Source: Pseudomonadota bacterium (lineage in GTDB: Bacteria > Desulfobacterota > JAPLJL01). From it: a stretch of DNA of 7,561 bases. The stretch lies in contig JAPLJL010000187.1 in assembly GCA_026388615.1 (NCBI GenBank), forward strand, positions 1-7,561, read 5' to 3'. Shown in pieces: positions 1 through 5,971 of this stretch (positions are counted from its first letter, which is position 1; every line of letters starts with the position of its first letter). The notes under the pieces are model-generated. The model saw nothing but the letters and a program-made list of their open reading frames with translations. It was not told the origin of the DNA and ran no database searches. The position numbers and the translations under genes were made by a program.

Positions 1-436
1 TCACTACCGCGATTTCAGTCAACTCCGGATCGACGGGGACCTGCTCCTGGCAGGCGCGGCGCTGCACGATCTCGGGAAAATCAAGGAAATCAGTCCGGAA
101 GGAAACTTCAGTTACACCAACGAAGGCAGGCTGATCGGCCACATTGTGATCGGGTTTGAGCTGGTCAGCGGAGAAATCAAGAAGATCCCGGATTTTCCTC
201 CCGAGCTCGAGCTGACCTTGAAGCATATCCTGCTCTCCCACCACGGGTACCAGGAATTCGGCTCGCCCCAGGCACCCATGACCCTGGAAGCCATGCTCCT
301 ATACTATCTTGACGATCTGGATTCCAAAATCGAAAGCATCTCCTCACACCTGGATAAGGACAAATCCAACAAGGACGACTGGACCCCTTACCATCGCTCC
401 TACGAGCGATATTTTTACAAGGGAAAGCCCTCTTAA
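1..436 (+). CDS. yhaM: YhaM-like 3'-5' exoribonuclease, C-terminal HD domain (5' partial)
   Basis: The frame is open from base 2 to the TAA at 434-436, giving 144 visible residues; the start lies left of the window. The visible part is an HD phosphohydrolase-type domain. It shows an LHDLGK core (HD at visible residues 22-23), then YTNEG...GHIVIG (His 47), LLSHHG (His 80/81) and a late acidic YYLDDLDSK stretch, which supply the usual HD metal ligands. The combination LLLAGAALHDLGK, SYTNEGRLIGHI and HHGYQEFGSPQAP is characteristic of the YhaM/CBF1 family. Those enzymes carry an N-terminal OB-fold followed by the HD domain and degrade RNA (in some cases ssDNA) 3' to 5', depending on Mn2+. The OB-fold, if present, is outside the window. 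The gene converges on the CPBP gene and is not part of the minus-strand operon. The family is clear; the precise substrate is inferred. Confidence 0.85.
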   Translation, partial: HYRDFSQLRIDGDLLLAGAALHDLGKIKEISPEGNFSYTNEGRLIGHIVIGFELVSGEIKKIPDFPPELELTLKHILLSHHGYQEFGSPQAPMTLEAMLLYYLDDLDSKIESISSHLDKDKSNKDDWTPYHRSYERYFYKGKPS

Positions 437-446
437 TCCAAGAGGG
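428..446 (+). other. Hairpin across the yhaM stop codon; weak terminator candidate
   Basis: CCCTCTT (428-434) pairs with AAGAGGG (440-446) around a 5-nt loop AATCC, so the hairpin covers the stop codon at 434-436. No T-tract follows on either strand, so it is not a standard intrinsic terminator. It could be a 3'-end stabilising or processing hairpin between the two convergent genes. The 437-506 gap has no other recognisable signal apart from a short GAACCG-G-CGGTTC palindrome at 496-508. Confidence 0.3.
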
Positions 447-506
447 ATACTGGAAAAAGGGATTTATACGGTCAGAACCCGACCTGATTGATTGAGAACC
501 GGCGGT

Positions 507-1250
507 TCACCCGATTAGCGCGCCGAGGGGGTACTTGAGATCGATCAATAGATGAGCGGACATGGCCGAGATGAGTCCGCGGCTGGCGTAAATGTATCCA
601 TAAAAAAGATTAAGAAGTAAAGACACGGTTACCATTAAAACCAGCGAAAGCGAGGGTTCCAGGCTCATCCCGGTCATGAATCCCGACCTGACCCCTAATA
701 AAGTGGCTATCACCGCGCCGGCAAATACCGCGAGATATGTCCGTCGCAATAATCCGGCCAGGATGGTAATCACCCCGTAACGAAGAACAATCTCTTCAAA
801 AATCGAGGATTTTAAGGTAACCCCGGCTGCCGCCCAGAGATTCTGGGGATTAAGAATTGATATCTTTTTGAAAATAATCGGGTCCAGGACAAAAAGAAAA
901 ACGGGAATCAGGACGATAGCCAGCAGTACGAATTTTTGAATGTCTTTGAACATCCCGGCAAAGCTTCCCAGCCCCGCCAATCCATAGCGCGCGCTGAAAA
1001 AACGCCCGACCAGAGACGAAAAAAAACAGGCCCCTAAAACCACTAGGACCTCTCCCTGCAGGAAAGAATTGAAATCCCGGTCTTTCAGGTAAACCCCGAT
1101 GGTCTGAATCGGGGGCTGGAGCCAAAGGTAAATAAAATATGGATAGCAGGAAATCAGGCCCAGGCCGGTCAGGATGACGGTGTCCTGCAAACCTTCTTTG
1201 AGTTTTTTCCTTCCGGTTCCGTGGGGGATTTTTTTATCTGGGTTTTTCAT
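507..1250 (-). CDS. CPBP (Rce1/CAAX protease-like) family membrane protein, incomplete catalytic motif set
   Basis: This is a 247-residue integral membrane protein with a basic N-terminus (residues 1-20, many Lys/Arg) and several hydrophobic segments: about 22-44, 63-84, 106-127, 160-188 and 203-222. Motif 1 of the CPBP family is present as FEEIVLR (Glu152, Glu153, Arg157). Motif 3 is present as AHLLID (His233, Asp237) in the last hydrophobic segment. Motif 2, normally FxxxH in the helix after motif 1, should fall near residues 180-190, but that stretch (VIATLLGVRSG) has no histidine. Family members include the CAAX prenyl endopeptidase Rce1 and bacterial bacteriocin-immunity-type proteins; many bacterial ones have no known substrate. 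The ATG at 1250 has no obvious Shine-Dalgarno sequence, but I see no better downstream start. The gene is separated from dut by a palindrome-rich spacer, so it is probably its own unit. Whether it is an active protease is uncertain. Confidence 0.75.
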   Translation of the reverse strand: MKNPDKKIPHGTGRKKLKEGLQDTVILTGLGLISCYPYFIYLWLQPPIQTIGVYLKDRDFNSFLQGEVLVVLGACFFSSLVGRFFSARYGLAGLGSFAGMFKDIQKFVLLAIVLIPVFLFVLDPIIFKKISILNPQNLWAAAGVTLKSSIFEEIVLRYGVITILAGLLRRTYLAVFAGAVIATLLGVRSGFMTGMSLEPSLSLVLMVTVSLLLNLFYGYIYASRGLISAMSAHLLIDLKYPLGALIG

Positions 1251-1267
1251 GAAGAGTCTATGTAGTT

Positions 1268-1293
1268 GCCCGATTCATCGGGCGATTTTTTTT
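1268..1293 (+). terminator. Intrinsic terminator-like hairpin reading on the plus strand
   Basis: A 6-bp stem GCCCGA/TCGGGC with loop TTCA is followed by GA and then eight T residues (1286-1293). It has the shape of a Rho-independent terminator for plus-strand transcription. The nearest plus-strand gene, the yhaM homologue, ends more than 800 bases earlier, so its natural client is unclear. It may block antisense transcription or be part of the repeat element. Confidence 0.45.
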
Positions 1294-1319
1294 AAAAAAA
1301 AACCGCCGATAAATCGGCG
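1294..1319 (-). terminator. Rho-independent terminator downstream of dut
   Basis: On the minus strand, the stem CGCCGA/TCGGCG (1319-1304) with a 4-nt loop TTTA is followed by C-G context and then nine T residues (1302-1294). It lies 120 nt beyond the dut stop codon and before the CPBP start, so it is well placed to end the infB-dut transcript. It abuts the plus-strand terminator head to head, and the two share one continuous T8/A9 tract. Confidence 0.65.
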
Positions 1320-1438
1320 AGCGACAGGAAACATTTTTCATTGGCGATGCTTCGCCAAATACACAACCAGGGAGCCCGCGGCCTGCCCGAGACGGGAGAA
1401 CCCGGCCAGGGAGGGGCTCCCCTACGAAAAAAATGCAT

Positions 1439-1894
1439 TTATCGCCCGGTATGCCCGTATCCGCCTTTTCCCCTGGCGCTTCGCGGCAGTTTTTTAACCT
1501 TTTGGAATTCGGCCCGGACAAAGGGTACGATCACCCCCTGGGCGATCCGGTCCCCTGGTTGGACCCGGAAAGGTTCCCGGCCCAGATTGATTAAAACCAC
1601 ACCGATCTCCCCCCGATAATCGGGATCAACCGTGCCTGGGGAGTTGAGAACCGTAATCCCGGCTTTAAAAGCCAAGCCGCTGCGCGGACGAACCTCGAGC
1701 TGGTAGCCATCGGGCATGGAAACCGCAATCCCGGTCGGGATCAGGACCCTTTCCCCGGGTTTGATAGAGATTTCCTCTTCCAGGGCGGCCGGGAGATCAA
1801 ACCCGGCCGCTTCCGGCGATTGATAGGCCGGAATGCCCCCTCTGGGGTTTAAAAATTGGATTTTGACTTTGACCTGTTTAATTCCCGGTTTCAT
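1439..1894 (-). CDS. dut: Deoxyuridine 5'-triphosphate nucleotidohydrolase (dUTPase)
   Basis: This 151-residue homotrimeric-type dUTPase hydrolyses dUTP to dUMP and pyrophosphate, keeping uracil out of DNA and feeding dTMP synthesis. All five family motifs are readable. Motif 1 is AAGFDL (29-34), motif 2 PRSGLA (70-75) and motif 3 GTVDPDYRGEIG (87-98), with the catalytic Asp90 and sugar-discriminating Tyr93. Motif 4 is RIAQG (116-120). Motif 5 is the C-terminal arm RGKGGYGHTG (141-150), which closes over the substrate. Length matches typical bacterial Dut. The ATG at 1894 has no clear Shine-Dalgarno sequence upstream, and no better internal start is seen. It lies 157 nt downstream of the M16 peptidase gene, with a small inverted-repeat element in between. 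It is therefore either the distal operon gene or has its own promoter. A TTGACC at 1912-1917 (minus strand) is too close to the ATG to drive the annotated start. Confidence 0.95.
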   Translation of the reverse strand: MKPGIKQVKVKIQFLNPRGGIPAYQSPEAAGFDLPAALEEEISIKPGERVLIPTGIAVSMPDGYQLEVRPRSGLAFKAGITVLNSPGTVDPDYRGEIGVVLINLGREPFRVQPGDRIAQGVIVPFVRAEFQKVKKLPRSARGKGGYGHTGR

Positions 1895-1930
1895 AAACGT
1901 TTTGGTCGATCAAGGGTCAACTCCGATTTC

Positions 1931-2025
1931 GTCATTGCAAGGCGGAGCCGAAGCAATCTCTCTTTCAGATTACGGAATTTATCCTGAGTTTTTACAGAAG
2001 ATTGCGTCGCTTCGCTCGCAATGAC
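1931..2025. repeat. Small inverted-repeat (MITE-like) element between the M16 gene and dut
   Basis: The 95-bp element starts GTCATTGCAAGGCGGAGCCG and ends in GCAATGAC (2018-2025), giving an 8-bp perfect terminal inverted repeat. The imperfect complementarity extends inward: GAAGCAATCT at 1950-1959 matches the reverse complement of AGATTGCGTC at about 1999-2008. The phrase GTCATTGCGAGG...GAAGCAATCTC is a recurrent intergenic repeat in many bacterial genomes and MAGs, probably a non-autonomous miniature element. No clear target-site duplication is visible in the flanks (TTC before, AAG after). The rest of the 1895-2051 spacer is AT-rich and unremarkable. Confidence 0.65.
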
Positions 2026-2051
2026 AAGAGAAAATATTTAACCAATCAGGA

Positions 2052-3347
2052 TTATTGAAACGGGACAAAAAGTTCTTCCTGTTCGAGTTTACCCAGGGCC
2101 GCCAGGGAAAAATTATCTACTTTAAAGATATCCCTGGCCACCTGGCTGACCTCTTCCCGGGTTACCCGGGTGAAGCCCTCCAGGACTTCCGAAATGGCCA
2201 CCGGCTTGCCGAAATAAAACTCGCCCCGGGCCAGGCGGGCCATCCGCCCATCCGATCCTTCCAGGCTCAGCAGCAGGTTTCCCCGGATCTGCTCCTTGAC
2301 CCGGTGCAAGTCCTCTTCCGAAATCTCCCCGTCCTTGACCAGATTGATTTCCTTGCCGATCAGTTCCAGACATTCCCGAACCTGCCCGGGGGAAGTGGAA
2401 AGGCCTATCCCCAGGATGCCGGTATCCAGAAAAGCATTGGTAAACGAATAGATCGAATAGGCCAGGCCCCGCTTTTCCCGGATTTCCTGGAACAACCGCG
2501 AGCTCATACCTCCCCCGAGGTAGACATTCAGGACCTGGAAAGCATATCGGTGGGGATGGGTCATCGAATACCCCAGATTGCCCATGCAGAGGTAAACCTC
2601 CTCCAGAGGCTTATGGATCGACTTGATCCGGATGGAGGGCTTTTCCGAAAGCCGGATCGGGTCCGGTTCCCGGGAAATCCTGTCTCCGGGGAAGGTGGAA
2701 AAATAACGGTTGACCCGGTCCTTGAACGTCCGCATCTCCACCTGGCCGGCGGCCGCCAGGATAATCCGGGGAGGCTGATAATAATTTTCCCAGAACCTGA
2801 CGATCCGGTCCCGGGAAATCCCGGCGATGACTTTTTCGCTGCCGACGACCGGACGGCCGAGGGGATCTTCCGGAAATAAGATTTCAAAAAACAGATCGTG
2901 TACGAGTTCGTCCGGGCTGTCTTCGACCATCTTGATTTCCCGGAGGACTACTTCCCTTTCGCGTTCCAGCTCCTCCGGATTAAAAGTCGAGTGGATCAGC
3001 ATGTCCGACAGGAGATCCAGGGCGAGATCAATATGCTCCGGCAGGACCTTGACGTAGAAGCAGGTAAATTCCTCGCCGGTGAAACCGTTGAGGACTCCCC
3101 CGACCCCGTCAATATCGCGGGCCAGGTCAAACGCCGATCTTTTCTGGGTGCCTTTAAAAAGCAGGTGCTCGATGAAGTGAACGATTCCGCTTTCTTCTTC
3201 TTTTTCCACCCGGGATCCCATCAGCACCCAGGCGCCGATGGTTACCGAGGGCGAATTGGGGACGTTTTCGGTCAGGAGCCGAATCCCGTTTTCCAGAACC
3301 TCCTTCTCATAAACCGAAGGTGAACCGGCGCTGCCTCCGATCGCCAT
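2052..3347 (-). CDS. M16 family zinc metallopeptidase (processing-peptidase-like)
   Basis: This 431-residue protein has the two-domain half typical of M16B peptidases. The inverted zinc motif HxxEH is HFIEH at residues 57-61: His57 and His61 bind zinc and Glu60 is catalytic. The third ligand is Glu137 in VVLREIKM, 76 residues after His61, the usual distance. The C-terminal domain carries GGGMSSRLFQEIREKRGLAY (278-297), with Arg290 and Tyr297 spaced as in the conserved R/Y pair that binds substrate. The family includes mitochondrial processing peptidase beta and Bacillus YmxG/MlpA; they usually cleave short or unfolded peptides in a closed chamber. There is no signal peptide, so it is probably cytoplasmic. 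Its ATG directly follows the pnp TAA with no intervening base. The nearest AAGGA (3364-3368) is 16 nt away, suggesting translation coupled to pnp. Placement after pnp is common in Firmicutes and Desulfobacterota; the substrate is unknown. Confidence 0.92.
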   Translation of the reverse strand: MAIGGSAGSPSVYEKEVLENGIRLLTENVPNSPSVTIGAWVLMGSRVEKEEESGIVHFIEHLLFKGTQKRSAFDLARDIDGVGGVLNGFTGEEFTCFYVKVLPEHIDLALDLLSDMLIHSTFNPEELEREREVVLREIKMVEDSPDELVHDLFFEILFPEDPLGRPVVGSEKVIAGISRDRIVRFWENYYQPPRIILAAAGQVEMRTFKDRVNRYFSTFPGDRISREPDPIRLSEKPSIRIKSIHKPLEEVYLCMGNLGYSMTHPHRYAFQVLNVYLGGGMSSRLFQEIREKRGLAYSIYSFTNAFLDTGILGIGLSTSPGQVRECLELIGKEINLVKDGEISEEDLHRVKEQIRGNLLLSLEGSDGRMARLARGEFYFGKPVAISEVLEGFTRVTREEVSQVARDIFKVDNFSLAALGKLEQEELFVPFQ

Positions 3348-5549
3348 TTAGCGTTTTCGGTAATCCTTTCTTTCGCCGCGGTCATCGCGGCGGCGGTCAT
3401 CCCCGCGGTCGGAGGGGGCAGGACCCTTGGGGGCCTTGGCCTCGGCTTCGAATTCCTCCGGGCTCATCGCTTCCTTCCGGCTCAGTCGGATCTTCCCGTC
3501 CCCGTCGATATCCAGGACCTTGACCACCATCTCATCCCCTTCCCGGCAGATATCGGTGACCTTATCGACCCGGTTCGGGGAAAGCTGGGAAATATGGACC
3601 AGGCCATCGGTCCCGGGCAGGATCTGGACAAACGCCCCGAAATCCATGATTTTCTGGACTTTCCCGACATAAACCTTGCCGATCTCGGCTTCGGCGGTCA
3701 GTTCCCGGACCATCTCGATCGCCTTTTCCATTGACTTGGGATCCACGGAAAAAATATTGACCCGGCCTTCGTCGTAGACATCCATCTTGACCCCGGTCAG
3801 CTCGACAATCCGCTTGATATGTTTCCCGGCCGGCCCGATCACATCCTTGATCTGGTTCGGTTTGATCATCAGGCTGGTGACCCTCGGGGCGTATTGGGAA
3901 AGTTCCTTCCGGGCGGCGGGGAGCGCCGCGTTCATTTTTTCGAGTATTTTCAGCCGCGCCTCGCGGGCATCGGCCAAACCCCGGGCGAAAACCTCAGAAC
4001 TCAGGCCAGAAATCTTGATATCCATCTGCATGGCGGTTATCCCCTCGCGGGTGCCTGCCACCTTGAGATCCATGTCCCCGAGATGATCCTCGTCCCCCAG
4101 GATATCGGTAAGCACGAAATAATCATTTCCTTCCTTCATCAGCCCCATGGCGACCCCGGCCACCGGGGATTTAAGCGGTACCCCGGCGTCCATCAAGGCC
4201 AGGCTGGAACCGCAGACGGTTGCCATCGAAGAGGATCCGTTGGACTCCATGATCTCCGAGACCACCCTCACGGTATAGGGAAAATCATCCGGGTTGGGCA
4301 GAACCGCCTGCAGGGACCGGGAGGCCAGAACCCCGTGCCCGATTTCTCTTCGACCGGGGCTGCCGACCCGCTTGACTTCTCCCACCGAGAAAGGCGGAAA
4401 ATTGTAATGGAGCATGAATTTCCGGTAGCTATCCCCTTCCAGATCCTCGATCAGCTGTTCATCTTCCTCCGAACCGAGGGTCACGGCCACCAGGGCCTGG
4501 GTTTCACCCCGGGTAAAGAGGGCCGAGCCGTGCACCCGGGGCAGGATCCCGGGTTCGCAGGTAATCGGGCGGATCGCGGTGAGCTCCCGGCCGTCTATTC
4601 TCCGCTGCTTTTCCCGCACCAGCGTGCGCAATTTCCGCTTCTCCCATTCGTTCAGGCATTCTTCCCACCGGATTTTTTCCTGGGCCTGAGCGGGGCTGGA
4701 GGAATCCCCCGGAAAGAGCCCGGTCATAAACTCTCTGCGGATCTTTTCAATCGCCCGGTTGCGATCCAATTTGGCAGTGTTTTTCAGGCATTCCTGAAAT
4801 TTCGCCCCAAGGCTTTCCTCGATCCGGGCCAGGTCCGCAGCCGCGAACTCCACCTGGGGCCAATCCATTTTCGGACGGCCGGCCACCCGGACCAGTTCCG
4901 CCTGCAGCCTGACCGGTTCCGCCAGGTTCTCCTGGGCGAAAATCAGGGCGCTGACCATGTCGGACTCGGAAACCACCCCGAAGGAACCCTCCACCATCAC
5001 GATCCCGTTCTGGTCGCCGGAAACCACCAGGTCCATATCCCCTTCCTTGATTTCCCGGACGGAGGGATTGACGATGAACTTCCCGTCTTTCCTCCCGATC
5101 CTGATCCCGGAGATCAGGCGGTTAAGAGGCAGATCGGTAATCCCCAGCGCCGCGGAAGCCCCGAGCAGGGCGGGGATGTCCGGCAGGTTCTCCTGGTCGT
5201 AGGACAAAACGGTCGCGATAATCTGCGTCTCCCAGTAATAGTGCTTGGGAAACATCGGACGGAGGGTGCGGTCGATCAGCCGGGAGGTGATTATCTCTTT
5301 TTCCCCCGGCCTTCCTTCCCGCCGGAAAAAGCCTCCCGGGATCCTCCCGCCGGCGTAGGTCTGTTCCTGGTAATTGACGGTCAGGGGAAGATGATCCGCG
5401 ACCTCCAGTTCATCCCGGTTGGTGGAGACCGTAACCAAAACCACGGTATCCCCGTATTGCACCCAAACCGCTCCGTTGGCCTGACGGGCCACCCGGCCGG
5501 TTTCCAGAAGTAATCGCTTTCCTCCCCACTTGGTTTCAACCTTACTCAT
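3348..5549 (-). CDS. pnp: Polyribonucleotide nucleotidyltransferase (PNPase)
   Basis: This 733-residue phosphorolytic 3'-5' exoribonuclease degrades RNA to nucleoside diphosphates and can also add tails. Domain order is standard: first RNase PH core (about 1-215, with the [12 protein letters not shown] loop at 74-85), an alpha-helical linker (about 235-310), and a second RNase PH core (about 315-540). These are followed by KH (about 555-615) and S1 (about 623-692). In the second core I see GRREIGHG (399-406), the phosphate-binding SSS (439-441), and the catalytic Asp488, Asp494 and Lys496 in DHLGDMDLK. The KH loop reads GPAG rather than the commoner GPGG. The C-terminal tail (713-733) is unusually rich in Arg and Asp. 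The ATG at 5549 follows an AAGAAGGG ribosome-binding site about 10 nt upstream. A 125-nt structured leader separates it from rpsO. Confidence 0.98.
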   Translation of the reverse strand: MSKVETKWGGKRLLLETGRVARQANGAVWVQYGDTVVLVTVSTNRDELEVADHLPLTVNYQEQTYAGGRIPGGFFRREGRPGEKEIITSRLIDRTLRPMFPKHYYWETQIIATVLSYDQENLPDIPALLGASAALGITDLPLNRLISGIRIGRKDGKFIVNPSVREIKEGDMDLVVSGDQNGIVMVEGSFGVVSESDMVSALIFAQENLAEPVRLQAELVRVAGRPKMDWPQVEFAAADLARIEESLGAKFQECLKNTAKLDRNRAIEKIRREFMTGLFPGDSSSPAQAQEKIRWEECLNEWEKRKLRTLVREKQRRIDGRELTAIRPITCEPGILPRVHGSALFTRGETQALVAVTLGSEEDEQLIEDLEGDSYRKFMLHYNFPPFSVGEVKRVGSPGRREIGHGVLASRSLQAVLPNPDDFPYTVRVVSEIMESNGSSSMATVCGSSLALMDAGVPLKSPVAGVAMGLMKEGNDYFVLTDILGDEDHLGDMDLKVAGTREGITAMQMDIKISGLSSEVFARGLADAREARLKILEKMNAALPAARKELSQYAPRVTSLMIKPNQIKDVIGPAGKHIKRIVELTGVKMDVYDEGRVNIFSVDPKSMEKAIEMVRELTAEAEIGKVYVGKVQKIMDFGAFVQILPGTDGLVHISQLSPNRVDKVTDICREGDEMVVKVLDIDGDGKIRLSRKEAMSPEEFEAEAKAPKGPAPSDRGDDRRRDDRGERKDYRKR

Positions 5550-5674
5550 GCTTTTTTCCCTTCTTTAAATGTTCCTTGGGTTTGTTTCGGGGAAAACCGG
5601 TTTTGCGTCCCATCCCTTTCGGTGACGGGCCTCCGGAATCATCTTCCTGGATATTTCCCCGGGAAATATTTTAT
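5550..5674 (-). promoter_or_regulatory. rpsO-pnp leader with hairpin; candidate PNPase autoregulatory or RNA-processing region
   Basis: This is the longest internal gap of the operon. Immediately after the rpsO stop lies ATATTTCCC-G-GGGAAATAT (5651-5669 by plus-strand numbering), a perfect 9+9 inverted repeat that would fold as a 7-bp stem with a 5-nt loop. No T-run follows, so it does not look like a terminator. Further downstream is a perfect palindrome AAAACCGGTTTT (5593-5604) before the pnp ribosome-binding site. In E. coli the rpsO-pnp leader holds an RNase III-cleaved stem through which PNPase represses itself. A similar role here is an inference by position, not by sequence similarity. 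Confidence 0.4.
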
Positions 5675-5950
5675 TTACTTGCGGAGGCCCAGGCTCTCGA
5701 TCAGGGAGCGATAGCGATCGGGAGAATGCTTCCGGAGATAATCAAGCTGTTTTCTCCGCTTCCCGACCATTTTCAGCAATCCCCGGCGGGAATGGTGATC
5801 CTTCCGGTGAGACTGCAGATGCTCGGTCAGGCTCTGGATTCTCCCGGTAAGAAGCGCGACCTGCACTTCCGGAGAACCGGTATCTCCTTCGTGAACCTGG
5901 AAAGACTTGATGACACCCTGCTTGTTTTGTTCGGCTGTTTGCTTTTCCAT
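5675..5950 (-). CDS. rpsO: 30S ribosomal protein S15
   Basis: The 91-residue product (family usually 88-90) binds 16S rRNA in the platform early in 30S assembly and forms a bridge to the 50S subunit. Diagnostic S15 segments are present: [17 protein letters not shown] (22-38), [19 protein letters not shown] (41-59), which includes the rRNA-binding DHHSRRGLL, and [14 protein letters not shown] (61-74). The ATG at 5950 is preceded by a strong AGGAAAGGA ribosome-binding site (5953-5961), which supports this start. It sits 21 nt downstream of truB and upstream of pnp, the classic rpsO-pnp pairing. S15 often represses its own mRNA; any such site here would have to overlap the end of truB, and I cannot identify one with confidence. 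Confidence 0.97.
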   Translation of the reverse strand: MEKQTAEQNKQGVIKSFQVHEGDTGSPEVQVALLTGRIQSLTEHLQSHRKDHHSRRGLLKMVGKRRKQLDYLRKHSPDRYRSLIESLGLRK

Positions 5951-5971
5951 TTTCCTTTCCTGTTCCTTTTG

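Larger units (their letters stand above)
1262..1425. repeat. Palindrome-rich intergenic element with GTAG/CTAC ends
   Basis: The spacer between dut and the CPBP gene is packed with inverted repeats. GCCCGA-TTCA-TCGGGC lies at 1268-1283 and CGCCGA-TAAA-TCGGCG at 1304-1319. TTGGCGA-TGCT-TCGCCAA lies at 1341-1358. GGGAGCCC (1370-1377) pairs with GGGCTCCC (1414-1421), enclosing an inner CCCG-AGA-CGGG (1386-1396). The block begins GTAG (1262-1265) and ends CTAC (1422-1425). Such GTAG-bounded palindromes resemble REP- or MITE-like intergenic repeats seen in many environmental bacterial genomes. Copy number cannot be judged from a single window. No coding region is credible here; the short open frames run through the hairpins. 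Confidence 0.5.

Noticed and set aside
437..506. tRNA or small RNA gene in the convergent gap
   Set aside because: Only 70 bases long, with no cloverleaf or CCA end and just one short palindrome at its right edge.
1262..1425. Possible CRISPR array
   Set aside because: The palindromes differ in sequence and are unevenly spaced; there are no identical direct repeats with uniform spacers and no cas genes.
1174..1497. Plus-strand 107-codon frame spanning the CPBP start, the spacer and the dut end
   Set aside because: It covers parts of two real genes and all the hairpins between them; the translation has no family features.
1258..1521. Minus-strand 87-codon frame overlapping the dut 3' end and the palindromic spacer
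   Set aside because: It runs through two terminator hairpins and a polyA/polyT tract (giving FFFKKN) and shares sequence with dut in another frame; no sign of coding constraint.
1833..2024. Plus-strand 63-codon frame ending in the inverted-repeat element
   Set aside because: It is antisense to the dut start and runs into the MITE-like repeat; no ribosome-binding site. Translations of this repeat type commonly yield spurious ORFs.
2055..2879. 274-codon plus-strand frame antisense to the M16 peptidase gene
   Set aside because: Low-complexity composition typical of a shadow frame, with no ribosome-binding site or family signature; the M16 gene on the other strand has all its catalytic motifs.
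3819..5513. Long 564-codon open frame on the plus strand, antisense to pnp
   Set aside because: The translation is rich in Pro, Gly, His and Arg with no recognisable domain, and it lies fully inside a perfectly conserved pnp. It is explained by GC-rich codon bias leaving the opposite strand free of stops.
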